64,000 bases of DNA, taken from NCBI GenBank assembly GCA_947650365.1, contig OX393557.1:46935979-46999978 (forward strand). Direction: 5' to 3'. How positions within the stretch are numbered: the first letter of the stretch is position 1; every line of letters starts with the position of its first letter. Source of the stretch: Chamaelirium japonicum (taxonomy: Eukaryota > Streptophyta > Magnoliopsida > Liliales > Melanthiaceae). Both the position numbers and the translations under genes were made by a program. Positions 1-11,202 of the stretch are shown here, piece by piece. The notes below the pieces were generated by a model. That model searched no databases, was not told the DNA's origin, and saw only the letters and a list, made by a program, of their open reading frames with translations.

Positions 1-1093
1 GGGGTTTGGAGAAAGGGGAGAAGGGAAACATGGGAGGTCGGCAGGGTTTAGAAAAAGGGAAAGAGGGAAATGGAAATTGGAGGAGTGGGGGTCCCACTAG
101 GGTTTTACACACCTAGATTGAGCCTAGGGTTTCACACACACTTAGGTTTAGGTTTGGGTTTCACACACCTCACATTGGCTCTCCCAACACAAATGTGGAG
201 GGAACGAATTTTTTTTATTCATTATTCAATACCTCAAATGAGAAGATAAGGGCCTTTATATAGGCTTACAACGACTGATCCACATGGCCAACAGACGATG
301 TGGGACTAAACACATGTGCCAAAAATAAAAACACAAAAACATGGAATCAAACTGGAACAACTGATCACATCCACAAGCTAAGCTGACGCCTCCTGCGCTG
401 GTACACACGCCACGGGCGCTGCTCCGTGCTGATGTCCGCATCATCCTCTCGGGGTGCGAGAGAATTCGACTCTGTCGAGTAAGGCTCTGGACGGCTCTCA
501 TATAGTTCCAATAGGGCTGGATCGTGCTGCTGAAGCTCCTGACGTTCGATCCAAGTGTCCTCAGAAGAAGGGCTCCCTTTCCAGCGAACTAAGTATCACC
601 GGGTTCCATCGTCTCTTCCAGAGACAATCTCATCATCTAGAATCTTATCAATGGTCTTTGCTGTATATGGTGGGGGTATTTTTGGGAGTGGGGGTAGGGG
701 GGAGCACTCAGGGGCTAAGTCCTGCTCTTTGCTGTATCTGGTGGGGATATTTCTGGGAGTGGAGGTAGGGGGGAGCACTCAGGGGCTAAGACCAGGGTAT
801 GCTCATCTAGTAGTGGATTTCTAGGGTTAAAATCTGGGCCTTTATAAGCCACCAGGTCATCAATATTGAAGGTGGGACTGATGCTAAAACCCTCGGGTAA
901 TTCAATAACATAAGCATTATCATTTAATTTGTTTAGAACCCGAAAACGATCTGCACTGCGCGCATGTAGTTTCTTAACGGCTCCCAAAGGAAACCGTTTT
1001 GGAATAATCCGGATCATCACATAATCTCCCACACTGAAAGTCTGAACTCGCTTCCGGGCATCGGTCTTTAATTTATAGCTCGCATTGGTTTGT
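1..1093 (-). repeat. Left arm of long inverted repeat (gypsy 3' end/LTR)
   Basis: This stretch is the reverse complement, with scattered substitutions and a local duplication, of 2609-3620. Position 1 pairs with about 3620, so the repeat probably continues left of the window. Confidence 0.85.
255..262 (-). promoter_or_regulatory. TATA box of gypsy LTR (left copy)
   Basis: The reverse complement reads TATATAAA. It is the equivalent position of the right-arm TATA box and sits in the same LTR context. Confidence 0.5.
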
Positions 1094-2608
1094 TCAATTT
1101 TTTTACTGATTTTTTTATGTAAATCATGCACATGAGATGCAAAAGCAGATGCCGACTCAGAAATTCTATGATGCTCAGACATGGGAATAAGATCGACTGG
1201 TTGCCTAGGTTTAAACCTATGCACGACTTCATGAGGACTCATACCGGTGGTCCTATTGACAGATGTATTATATGCAAACTCGGCTATTGACAGTTTCAGA
1301 TCCCAACTCCCAACGTGTTCATCCACTAATGTTCGCAGATGATTTCCCAAGCTTCGATTGACTACCTCGGTTTGATCGTCGGTTTGGGGATGGAATGTTG
1401 TGGAGAATTGAAGTTTTGTCCCTGGTTTGTGCCAGAGAGTTTTCCAGAAGAAACTGGTGAACTTGACATCTCGATCCGATACGATGGTTTTGGGTAACCC
1501 ATGTAACCTCACGATGTCATCGAAGAAGATTTTTGCGACGCGGGTGACATCGGAAGTTTTGGAGCACGGGAGGAAGTGAGCCATTTTAGAGAATCGGTCT
1601 AGCACCATCAAGACCGAATCATGTTTTCGCAGGGTTTTCGGGAGGCCGAGCACGAAGTCCATACTAATGTCTTGTCAGGGGCTGTTAGGAACTAGGAGGA
1701 ACTGGGAGAGGGGTATACAAGCCAGTGTTTTGTTTTCTCTGCTTGGCCAATTGACATGTATGACACCTACCCACATGTCTAGCGACATTACGCTTAAGGC
1801 TCGGTCAATAGAACCGATACTCGATGGTCTCGATGGTTTTATTAACACCACAGTGGCCAGCAAGACCACCCGCATGAAGCTCCCAAACAAGGAATTCACG
1901 AAGGGATGTTCGAGGAATGCACAGCCGACAGCCACGGAAGAGGTACCCGTTCTGCAGGAGGTACCCGTCTATCTCTTGAACTGCCCCTCCCACTAGTGAA
2001 GCATATTTTTCCCCGAAATTGAGGCAAGACTCATACTTAGTCTTCAGCTTTTCAAAACCCTCGATCGCAGTGGTCAACTTAGACAGGACAAACATACGGC
2101 GACTGAGTGCGTCGACCGCCTTGTTCTCTACTCCCGCGCTATGGGGCAAGGTGAAGGTGTAGTCCTGGAGGAACTTGACCCAGCGACCATGCCGTGCGTT
2201 AAGCTTCTTTTGCGAATAGATATACCGCAAGACCTTATGGTCAGAATAGATAACAAATTCTTGTGGGAGCAGATAGTGCCGCTAGTGGCGAAGTGACTGA
2301 ATTACCGTATAGAATTCCTTGTCTTAAGTGGAGTATCGCTGGCGAGTTTCATTCAGTTTCTCACTGAAATATGCGACAGGATGACCTTCTTGGGAGAGGA
2401 CGCCTCCTATGCCGATTCCGGAGGCGTCACAGGCCACTTCAAAGACCTTGGTAAAATCTGGGAGGCGCATTACAGGTGCCTCGACCGTTCGCTTCTTAAT
2501 TTCCAAAAAAGCCCTAGTGGCAGCACTCGTCCACTCAAACTCGCCTTTCTTTAGGCAGTCTGTGATTGGGGCCGTAATAGTACTGAACCCCTTGATGAAC
2601 CTTAGCAA
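431..2608 (-). pseudogene. Gypsy pol remnant: RT end, RNase H, integrase, chromodomain
   Basis: Three reading-frame pieces line up on the minus strand. Piece 2608-2324 has the RT/RNase H junction ([28 protein letters not shown]). Piece 2230-1805 has the end of RNase H (VKFLQDYTF, ENKAVDALSRR) followed by an integrase H2C2-type finger (LHAGGLAGHCGVNKTI). Piece 1662-715 has the integrase core (MDFVLGLPKT, VLDRFSKMAHF, IVSDRDVKF, TAFHPQTD-like TTFHPQTDDQTE) and the GPY/F-like C-terminus (PLGAVKKLHAR). A chromodomain follows at about 660-470 (IDKILDDEIVSGRDDG). Breaks between the pieces are frameshifts or stops. One is a TGA within the chromodomain where the inverted copy has CGA. A short PECSPLPPLP segment before the chromodomain is duplicated in tandem (about 596-790). 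Not functional. Confidence 0.85.
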
Positions 2609-3257
2609 TGCGAGCTATAAATTAAGGGCCGATGCTCGGAAGCGAGTTCAGACTTTCAGTGTGGGAGATTATGTGATGGTTCGGATTCGTTCGGAACGGT
2701 TTCCTTTGGGAGCCGTTAAGAAACTACATGCGCGCAGTGCAGGTCCTTTTCGGGTTCTAAACAAATTAAATGATAATGCTTATGTTATTGAATTACCCGA
2801 GGGTTTTGGCATCAGTACCACCTTCAATATTGAAGACATGGTGGCTTACAAGGGCCTAGATTTTAACCCTAGAAATCTACTACTAGATGAGCCTACCCTG
2901 GACTTAGCCCCTGAGTGCTCCCCCCTACCCCCACTCCCAGAAATATCCACACCATATACAGCAAAGAGCATTGATAAGATTCTAGATGATGAGATTATCT
3001 CTGGAAGAGACGATGGAACCCGACGATACTTAGTTCGCTGGAAAGGGAGCTCTTCTTCTAAGGACACATGGATCGAACGTCAGAAGCTTCAGCAGCTAGA
3101 TCTAGACCTAATGGAACTTTATGAGAGCCGCCCAGAGGCTTACTCGACAGAGTCGAGTTCTCTCCCACCCCGAGAGGATGATGCAGACATCAGTACAAAC
3201 CCGCGCCCGTGGCGTGTGTGCCAGCGCAGGAGGCATCAGCTTAGCTTGTGGATTTGA
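2609..3257 (+). pseudogene. Gypsy integrase C-terminus and chromodomain, inverted second copy
   Basis: The plus strand encodes the integrase tail ([48 protein letters not shown]) and a complete chromodomain at about 2969-3131 (IDKILDDEIISGRDDG ... RYLVRWKG ... TWIERQ). The chromodomain is thought to steer chromovirus integration into heterochromatin. The same stretch is found inverted at 1-1093. The open frame continues from unrelated antisense sequence upstream, so there is no genuine start. The domain is intact here while the left copy has a stop in it. Confidence 0.8.
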
Positions 3258-3362
3258 GCAGTTGTTCCAGTGTGATTCCATGTTGTTTTTGTGTTTTTAT
3301 TTTTGGTACATGTGTTTATTTCCACCTCGCTTGTTGGCCATGTGGACCAGTCGTTGTAAGTC

Positions 3363-3370
3363 TATATAAA
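3363..3370 (+). promoter_or_regulatory. TATA box of gypsy LTR (right copy)
   Basis: TATATAAA lies about 106 bp downstream of the end of the chromodomain frame and is followed by AATAAA about 35 bp later, as expected for the U3/R part of an LTR. Confidence 0.5.
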
Positions 3371-3620
3371 GGCCCTTGTCTTCTCATTTGAGGTATTGAA
3401 TAATGAATAAAAAAAATTCGTTCCCTCCACATTTGTGTTGAGAGAGTCAAGGTGAGGTGTGTGAAACCCAAACCTAAATCTAGGTGTGTGAAACCCTAGG
3501 CCCAATTTAGATCTGTGAAATCCTAGTGGGACCCCCACTCCTCCAATTCCCATTTCTCCCTTTTCCTTTTTCTAAACCCTGCCGACCTCCCCTGTTTCCC
3601 TTCTCCCCTTTCTCCAAACC

Positions 3621-6087
3621 CCGACCCTGATTCGTCCCTCCGCCTCTCTGCTGCGCCCTGGAGGCTGACCTGGCCCCATCCCTTCGCCTCCCGCCGCCGC
3701 GCCCAGGCTTGAGGCCGACCTGAGCCCCACCTCCCTGCGCTACCGCACAACCACCCCGGCCCTGCCACCCTCCCGCATCGCCCCGTGCTCAGCCCCGCCT
3801 CCCCCTGCGCCCCCGTATCACCACACCACACCACCTCCGGCCGCACTTCTCTCGTGCCGACCCGCGCTCAGACCCGCCCCTCCCTCCGACCCGACCGACC
3901 CCTCCCTCTCTCCTCTGTCGCGCTCAACCCCCAACCCCATTCCCTCCTCTCCTTGTGATTCAGCCCCGAGCCACCACCCCCCATGATCCAACCCCAGGCA
4001 CGACCTGACCCCGTTCCCCTTTCCTGCAGCCCGACCACACGCCCCCCCTTCCCCTCCCCTCAACCCCGGCCAACCAATAGTTTTTCCCCCGTCTTTCGCC
4101 CAACCCACCTCTCCTCTCCATTCCCAAAGCTCGGTGTGATCGCATGGCAGACTCAGACGTGGATCACGGCATGATCCCGGACACAGACGGGTACCTCGAC
4201 ATCAACCCCCCTTTCTCGATTTCTAGGTCGACGAAAGAAGAGCGTGGAGGAGTATTGGAGCACATTACCTGCTTCGTTGTTTGTGACGCTGGCGTTCCCG
4301 CACCGCCATCACCTCCTCAGTAAGGACTTCTCTACCCGGCAATGTACTTCCTGGTTCCATCTGTTAAGTCTCTAGGGTATTATCAACTGCTCACTGCTGT
4401 CCACTGTCGAGAGATTGAGTGTTCACTCCTGCTTGGTAAATTACTAATATTTGATATTGCGGAACGGACTCGTGCCAATAATTTAAGCATTAGTTATTTA
4501 ATTCGGAATACGTAAAGAGAACTGTAGGGTGCTAGTAGTGGCTTGTTAAATCCATCATTCCTGCGATTGTATGAACAAAGATTCCTGCCTAAGAGTCTTA
4601 ATTTACTGTGACACATTGTCCGCCATCAGAATTACGGATTTCCTGTTTTCCCTGCATCGTATTGCATCACATTGCCTAGGAGGTTTTGTCTTTTATCTCT
4701 TATACACATTGGTATTGTATGCAACTGCATAGCTCGTATGCGGCCACATAAACAATATCGGAATGGTACTTCACATATACGACAACTGCATAAGTATCAT
4801 TGGTGCTGTACGGTTACATGATGCATTTTGCGATCGCCTTGTCAAAATATGTGGTGTGTTTCACATGTGTGACTCTTAATGGTATCCCCCACCCAACTTC
4901 CAACGATAATTAAAAGTATAACTATTGGGGATATTTTTCACCTATTGTACTTATTCTTGGTTGCATAGTATCCAATATTTAAAAAATGAGCCATTAGGAA
5001 TAAATTATTTTTTTCTTCTTTTGTTTTACATCAATCTACTATAGAAATACCCCATATCACCTGCTCTGTTTCATCTTACACTCTACACATTTTATAACTC
5101 TATCCAAACCCTCAAGGTCTTCATGGCTTCTGTGGGTGTGGGCTCCTATGTCGTTTGCTCTATGTTTGCTCACAAACTCGATCGATCTAAGGAGATGGTT
5201 GGAAGTATGGACATTATAAGAGTTCAACAGAAAAAACATCATGTGTGAGTTGTGGCTATGTCGTCGTCGTCATTACCATCACCGCCGATTCATCATCTCT
5301 AGCTTCATTTGCACTTGGGTCTACCCTACTACGAACTACTACGTCAGGCGGCCCAAGGGTGCATGTTCGCTTGCAGCCACCTGCTTTTCTTCTTCCTATC
5401 CACGCTCGACACTAGCATCTTATTCGTGTGGGACCCGGAGTATGATCAACTCGTAGTGCAACACCAACTTCTAGGCCTCCACCAGATCAGGGCCCTGAGG
5501 TGATCTCCTACTGGTGGAGATGTTGACGTTGACAATGCTTCACCGCGTGAACTTGTGGACGAGTTCTTCACAGCGGAAGGGTCCAAAGCTCGTTTGCCTA
5601 ATGGAAGGCCCATCCTAGATAGCTGTTGATGGATAATGCATGAGTTATTGAAAATTGATATTTATTTTAAATTATGATAAGATTGGATTTGTTAGGATTT
5701 GAATTTAATATAGGATTGAGTTTAGATTTGATTTGTTATTTTAAGCTTCCATGTTTATGCCCTTAGAGAACTGTAAAAATGCAGATGATCTAATTATAAT
5801 TTATTGAATTTTATGACGAAAATATAGACAAATAATCTTCTTCCCCTCCTGTTCTTGGTGCGCCAAGAAGGCCTGGTGGATTCTAGGGTGTATCTCACTT
5901 TTTCCTCTTCACTCGTCCCTGCTTCTAACCTGAATCTACTCTGCCCCTTCTATCCCTAATCCGCCCACTCGCTCTCATCTCTCTCATGGTGCATCCTTAC
6001 TAATTATCTTATTTTATCCTAAAAAAATTATAAATAAAAACCCAAAAAAGATTACACCCTCTTTATCTTCTCCACCTCGTTGTTCGC
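3621..6087. other. No recognisable gene
   Basis: 3621-4140 is strongly C-rich on the plus strand; its long minus-strand frames are low-complexity Gly/Arg/Ala shadows. A frame from an ATG at 4144 to about 4320 shows no domain I recognise. 5057-5503 has short open frames without recognisable motifs. The rest is AT-rich. The C-rich part directly follows the gypsy LTR and may belong to that element or to host flank. Confidence 0.5.
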
Positions 6088-6464
6088 TTGTCGACTAGTG
6101 TTCTAAAAAGCGGCCCAGGCAATTGCCTAAGTGGCGCTTAGGCGCTAGAAGGTCCTCCATTGTTTAGCGTAGCCCCTAGGCGGTGTAGAAAAGCGGCTCT
6201 GGCCCCTAGGCGGGACTAGGCGGGACTAGTGGATTAGGCGGGACTAGGCGGGTCTATGAGGGCTGGACGGCCCAGGCAAGTTGGGCTTTCTTTTTTTGTA
6301 ATCTAGTCTATGTCCAACTCAATACCTAGATCATCAATAAGAAGAAAAGGGGAACGAGCGAGGAGTAGATGCATTACTAGCGTTTAAAGTTAGCAAGGCT
6401 CAAGGGGATTGTTGATGGTGGTGATGATGAAGAGGTCGACATCGGTTCGATACTTACTTTGTGA

Positions 6465-6725
6465 ATGATTGGAAAAGCGATTGGAGCGGATAGTGTTCTA
6501 GTGCCTAGGAGAAGTTTTAAAAATGTTGGTGGTAGCTCTTCATCCCGTGAAGTTAAGGAACTTCATGAAGATTTTGTATCGGATAAGGAGACAGACGAAA
6601 AATGTGATGCAGAGGTGGAGTTTAAGTTTAATGAAGATAGAGTCTTGAAGAGATACGGAGAAGAAGAGTACTGGGAGTTTAGTACTGTAGCGGCCTATAG
6701 CATTGTTGTCAAGGCGCGCGCCTAG
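6465..6725 (+). pseudogene. Unrecognised open frame broken by hAT insertion
   Basis: An ATG-started frame gives an acidic, Lys-rich peptide (for example VSDKETDEKCDAEVEF, EEEYWEFSTVAAY). It runs into the hAT element at 6703 and would resume after 7577 for a few codons before a stop. No domain is recognised. It lies inside the outer hAT-like element, so it may be a leftover of a transposase tail, but nothing in the sequence proves that. Confidence 0.3.
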
Positions 6726-7568
6726 GTGCACTAGGCGTTCGGAGATAGCTAGGCCCCAGTGCGCCTAGGCGAACAACACTAAGCGGCAGCCTAGGCGCAC
6801 GCCTAGTTTTAGGCATTGATTTTTGTTTTTTTTGTTTTAAGTAAAACCCAACCCGCCCCCATCTTCTTTGTTTATTTTGTTGTTGTATACTTGCTTATAC
6901 TATGTGTTCATTGTGTTGGATACATTTGATTAGAATATGTTCAATTTTATGTTAGCAAGTGTTTGTATTCTATTTGTTTATTGGGCAAATTACAAAAACC
7001 TCCCCTAACCTCTACACATCATTTCATATTGGTCCCTCAACTATTTGTTTGAACAATTTGATCCCTAAACTATTCTCTGTGTGCATTTAGCCCCCTCCGT
7101 CAACTTTTTATTCCGAAAATGCCCTTATCAATTTTCAATAAGACTCAAAATTATTTTAAAATAATTAATTTATGCTTATTAGGACAAGGATATTTTCGGA
7201 ATAAAAGTTAAGGGAGGGGGCTAAATGCAGACAGAGTATAGTTTAGGGATCAAGTTCAAAAAAAAAGTTGAGGGACCAATATGAAATGAGGTGTATAGTT
7301 TAGGGGAGGTTTTTATAATTTGCCCTTGTTCCTTTTGTTTGCTTGTTTATACTATGTATGTGTTATCGTGTTGCATGCATGTGACTAGAATATGCTCAAT
7401 TTCATGTTAGTAAGGTGTTGTATTGCTGCCTATTACATATATACCTGCAAGTATAGACTATACATATATACTCGTGCCTGGAGGATGCCTATGCACATAA
7501 GGCCACGCCTAGGCGCGCCTAGGCTCCCTCTAAGCGCCTAGCCTCGCCTTGACGCCTTGACAACTATG
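6703..7568. mobile_element. Non-autonomous hAT element with exact 8-bp target duplication
   Basis: GCCTATAG stands directly outside both ends (6695-6702 and 7569-7576). The termini are inverted repeats: CATTGTTGTCAAGGCG at the left and, in reverse complement, CATAGTTGTCAAGGCG at the right. Sequence just inside both ends is rich in GCCTAGGCG. An 8-bp duplication with a CA-starting terminal repeat is characteristic of hAT. It is 866 bp long, has no coding capacity, and interrupts an open frame that began at 6465. A MULE-like MITE sits inside it. Confidence 0.85.
6983..7325. mobile_element. Fold-back MITE (Mutator-like) inside the hAT element
   Basis: Long terminal inverted repeats begin GGGCAAATTACAAAAACC at the left and end in the reverse complement ATAATTTGCCC at the right, and pair over most of each arm. 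Flanking 9-mers TTGTTTATT (6974-6982) and TTGTTCCTT (7326-7334) match at 7 of 9, consistent with a decayed Mutator-type 9-bp duplication. No coding sequence. Confidence 0.7.
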
Positions 7569-7821
7569 GCCTATAGGAGAAATGATGTATTTTGTGACTA
7601 TTTTTGTATTGGGTTGTACTAGAATGTTGGATACTTTATCATAATATCATGCTTCCATTTGTTGTTGTAATCTTGAATTTATGGTTTAGATTTTACTAAA
7701 ATCTTGCATATTTTCTCATAAGATCATGCTTGTTCTTGTTAATCTTGAATCTATGCTTATGTAAATGAAATTTGTTCTTTAAAATAATTGTTGGGATAAT
7801 CTTGAATTTATAGTAATTTTA

Positions 7822-7823
7822 AA

Positions 7824-7881
<58 letters not shown>
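7822..7881. repeat. (CA)n(TA)n microsatellite
   Basis: A CA run passes directly into a TA run. Confidence 0.95.
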
Positions 7882-7889
<8 letters not shown>

Positions 7890-7961
7890 AATATCAAAAT
7901 AATAATTAAAATAATTAAAAATAGTCAAAACACATAGGCGCTAGGCAGCCCCCCACTGCCC

Positions 7962-8097
7962 GATTATTGCCTAGCGCTTTTTATAACCTTGCCGTCGACG
8001 CATCTACATTAGTCACCAATGATGACATCGATTATTGCCTAGCACTTTTTATAACCTTGCCGTCGACGCATCTACATTTGTCACCAATGATGACATT
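7962..8097. repeat. 68-bp tandem duplication, two copies
   Basis: Units 7962-8029 and 8030-8097 differ at only about three positions. Each carries the hAT-like right end (CTTTTTATAACC) and the adjoining GTCGAC flank, so the duplication arose after insertion of the outer element. Confidence 0.9.
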
Positions 8098-9925
8098 GCA
8101 GGACAAAATAACTCTTGACGCAGGGTTCAAGGGCTAATACTATAGCATGCCTTGATGATACATTGCTACCTTTGAATTTTGAAAGAAAATAAATAAGTAT
8201 ATGGAGTCGATTGCCATGACGAAGTACCACCGCTGCCACAGTGGGCCACCATGGCTACCAATGTGGAGGAAGAGTAGTCCAATTGGGATGATTCTGAATC
8301 AGACATCGTTGTGGAGACTTAACCGTGTTCCTCAACATGGTCACGAGACTCGCCACCGAAGAAACCAAAAGTAAAGACTAGTGGTGGTCGCTTCAGTAAA
8401 TAATGTAATTTTATTTCTTTATTTGAATGGTTTTAAATTATTTCCTCTATCAATGTACTAGGAAGTACATAATCAATATGAATTAATTTTTTTATTTCAT
8501 TTATTTCTCATAATCTCGTATATCAATTATATAAGACTAGAATTATGGGGTATTATTCTATGTCCAACACACCCCAGACGCTGGGAAAAAACCGGCTATG
8601 TGCACATTCATATGCAAATGTCACCGTTGGTCACACATACCACATGTGCTATATCAAGAACATTGCTCATTCATCACAACTTAAGATGATTTACAAACTT
8701 TACTAATGTTGCTCTCATATCGAGTCTGATAATTTCGGCCTATTTCTAAATGGCATACTTTTCTCTCCGTTTCTTGGCTAATAAAGAAGCCAAAAGCTCC
8801 GTCGTAGCGCTAAATTGGATCTCCCTATGTATTTCAAATGGATCCCTAATTAATGAAGACTTAATAAAAGACCCCAGAATTTGGATTAAATTTTGATCTT
8901 CCTTGATGCTCATTGCTTGCTCGTCCAGCTTAATTATATCGGCTTGCTATTGAGCTACGACTGTGTACTAGTTCCAAATAGTATTGTACTGATAATTGTT
9001 GAATTGGAAATTTGGAGCAAACTGTTTTATAGAACTGGATTTTGTGGAATGTGATTGTAGCGGATTATAGTCAGAATTGAAGGCTAGGAGTTCCCATAGC
9101 ATTACAATGGTAAATCATATTTCATTGTACAAAGAATGGAGGAGATAATAAAAGTTTTTGATAGAAGGTGACTAGGTGAATGATATATGAAGCACGGATA
9201 CACTAAAATATGCTTCGTACCTGTACCATATCTGTATCCGATACATATTGGATACGACCGGGTATCCAATACAGTTGAGGAGTATCTGAATTAAAAAAAA
9301 AAAACAAATATTGGATACGGTGTGGACACGTCCGTTTGATACTATGAAAACTTATTGTTGGATATTGTTTTTCTGTATAAGTTGTACAATCATATCGAGT
9401 CTCGTTTTCCAACTCTTGGTTAAGTGGAGATGCTTTTATGGCATAGAAATTGCGTTCAAAAGTGCATTTTGTAAACAATTTACGGACAACTTACATTGTC
9501 TTATTATTGGGTGATTAACTTCTTTATATATATTGTCATTTGTTATCGCAGTTTCTTTGAGTCTTTATGGTCGCAAGCATGTTGTTTGATGTCTATGATA
9601 TCACCATGTATTGCCAACTCTGATTCGATGATTTTGTAGCGGGAAGACACATGTTATCTAAAGAAAGAGGGAGAAGGAGAGGAAAAATGGAGGTAGTGTT
9701 AAGGGGAAAGAAGGGGGAGGTTTGAGGACCATCTAGAAAAGGGAAAAAGCGAAGACCCGAGCACATTTCGGTTAAACCTGGTTCTGAGTTGGAGGGGATC
9801 AAATCTTTTGCCTGATAGAATGACAGCCATGAATTTCCAAGTTTTTCGTGAATGATGCCCACTACTAATGACATTTGAAGAAGACTTGCGGGTAATCTTG
9901 CTGCGTTTGTTGTTGTCGTGTGCAG
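8098..9925. other. No recognisable gene; possible intron of the S2 exon downstream
   Basis: AT-rich sequence without supported coding regions. A block at about 9190-9345 repeats variants of GGATACG in both orientations. The part next to 9925 is presumably intron, because 9926 begins an exon after a clear acceptor. No other S2 exons were found here. Confidence 0.45.
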
Positions 9926-10087
9926 GCGACATTTGATTGTCTGATGAAGACATACGGGTTCCTGACGCCCGACCTGTGGAGGGAGACCCGCTTCAGCAAG
10001 TCTCCGTTCCAGGAGCACACGGACCTCCTCGCGAAACCCACCACCTTCAAGGCAATCGTCGATGCCCCCGAGAATGCGGAGGCCTAG
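9926..10087 (+). pseudogene. RPS2: 40S ribosomal protein S2 (uS5), last exon only
   Basis: After a good acceptor (TGTGCAG at 9919-9925) the frame reads [18 protein letters not shown], then [20 protein letters not shown] and a short acidic tail ending in TAG. That is the conserved C-terminal segment of eukaryotic ribosomal protein S2 of the small subunit. It is 53 codons plus stop with no internal stop. The rest of the protein (about 220 residues, including the S5 RNA-binding domain) was not found upstream within this window. It may be the last exon of a gene with a very long first part or, more likely, a fragment. A true gene is possible if the upstream exons lie beyond transposon insertions. 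Confidence 0.7.
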
Positions 10088-10790
10088 TTCCTGCCACCAC
10101 TTCCTACTACTACTGGTACTTTGCTGCTGATGGATTTTATGATAAAAAAGTAGACATCCTTTTGTTTTTCTTATTTTCTGCGCTGTGTGGTGGTGGTTCC
10201 TGTGATATGAATAGAGGACTTGTATTCCTCTGACAATGAGTAGGGTACTGTTATGTTTGCATGCATGCTGTTATTGATAAACTAGCAGGTTTTTGTCGAT
10301 CCATTGACCCTTTTTGATGGGATCTTGTTATTTTTTTAGAATCTTTCTTTGTTGGCTGGCCAAGCTTTCGTAAATTCATATTATCTGTGAATTTGACTTT
10401 CTTTAACAAAGATATTTTTACTCTTGTAATGATTTCAATTAAACAAAATATTTTTTTCATTTTTTTTAATTATACTGAATAGGAAAATTCTCACCCATCT
10501 ACTTTATTCTTCAAAAAAAGGCACCATTTTTCCACATAAAAGTTTTTAATGCCTAACATTATTGATTCCATTTTTTCTTTGATTAAGAAAATTTAGACAT
10601 CCGTGGTGCTAAAAACGCACAATAATTATCAGACCAGTATTGAGCTATTTGCGCCCAGTAAGGTATTGAGTGCCCCCCATTGATGAGTGCGCTCCCATCC
10701 AAAATGGGATTTTGCTTGGTGCACCTCATTATTGTGTCCACCTCACAATATTTCTCATCTCCCCTTTGCTGTGCCTTGTTCTAATAGGTT
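10088..10790. other. 3' flank of the S2 exon; no other gene seen
   Basis: The first 150-200 bp could be 3' untranslated sequence of the S2 exon. The remainder is AT-rich without recognisable features. Confidence 0.4.
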
Positions 10791-10794
10791 TAGA

Positions 10795-11044
10795 CACTCG
10801 ATGGATCAGATTGGATTGAATTTTTAAAAAACTGAAATGATCGGATCGGTTGAGGGATTTGTAAATTTAAAATCGACCTAACCCGAACCGACATATGTAT
10901 ATATGTATAATATTTTATTAAATATACCATATGTACTTATAGACCCTTGCTGCCAAGAACTCTTGCAATACTGTAGGATTACTCAAAATCAGTTACAAAT
11001 CGCCTAATAATTTAACAATAATTATTATTTTTTAAAGTTAAAAC
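10795..11044. repeat. Dispersed repeat R, copy 1, left part
   Basis: Matches 55098-55330 (ACTCRATGGATC..., ATAATATTTTATTAAATA..., AACAATTATTAT...). It is cut by Copia-1 at 11045 and resumes at 18069. Confidence 0.8.
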
Positions 11045-11202
11045 TGTTACGGAATATGTGGCTGCCCACTTTGGTGGGACACCTCTAACCCTAATCACTC
11101 TCACTGTATATATGTGATGAATAAACAAGAGACCCTCACGTTTTCTTGAGAGCTTAGCTGTTATCCCGAGTGCATCCCTCCTTCTCCCTTCCTCTTGTAA
11201 TA
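11045..11202 (+). repeat. Copia-1 5' LTR
   Basis: 158 bp, begins TGTTACGG, has a TATATAT promoter-like stretch and AATAAA. It ends GTAATA where the 3' LTR has GTAACA. Confidence 0.88.

Larger units (their letters stand above)
1..2608 (-). mobile_element. Ty3/gypsy chromovirus fragment (3' half)
   Basis: Read on the minus strand, this fragment runs from the end of reverse transcriptase/RNase H through the integrase zinc finger, integrase core, integrase C-terminus and chromodomain into a 3' LTR-like region with a TATA box and a polyadenylation-like AATAAA. That domain order is diagnostic of plant chromoviruses (Ty3/gypsy). The upstream gag, protease and most of RT are missing: at 2608 the fragment abuts a second copy in the opposite orientation. 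It is non-autonomous. The LTR borders cannot be set because the left end runs out of the window. A Reina-like placement is only a guess from the compact layout. Confidence 0.85.
2609..3620 (+). repeat. Right arm of long inverted repeat (gypsy 3' end/LTR)
   Basis: Partner of 1-1093. It covers the integrase tail, the chromodomain and an LTR-like region including the TATA box. The arms are separated by 1.5 kb of minus-strand pol. Confidence 0.85.
6096..7991. mobile_element. Outer hAT-like element (non-autonomous), tentative
   Basis: The left end (GTTCTAAAAAGCGG, about 6099) and the right end (CGCTTTTTATAACC, about 7976) are imperfect inverted repeats followed inward by GCCTAGGCG-rich sequence. 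Flanks TTGTCGAC (6088-6095) and CCGTCGAC (7992-7999) agree at 6 of 8 positions, the length expected of a hAT target duplication. An open stretch at 6465-6700 lies inside it, but I see no hAT dimerisation domain. It contains the better-defined hAT element at 6703-7568. Confidence 0.4.

Noticed and set aside
3523..4174. Gly/Arg-rich open frames on the minus strand
   Set aside because: Low-complexity shadows of a C-rich stretch. No domain, start context or splice evidence.
9593..10018. 141-codon minus-strand frame over the S2 exon
   Set aside because: Antisense to the clearly recognisable ribosomal S2 exon and carries no motif of its own.
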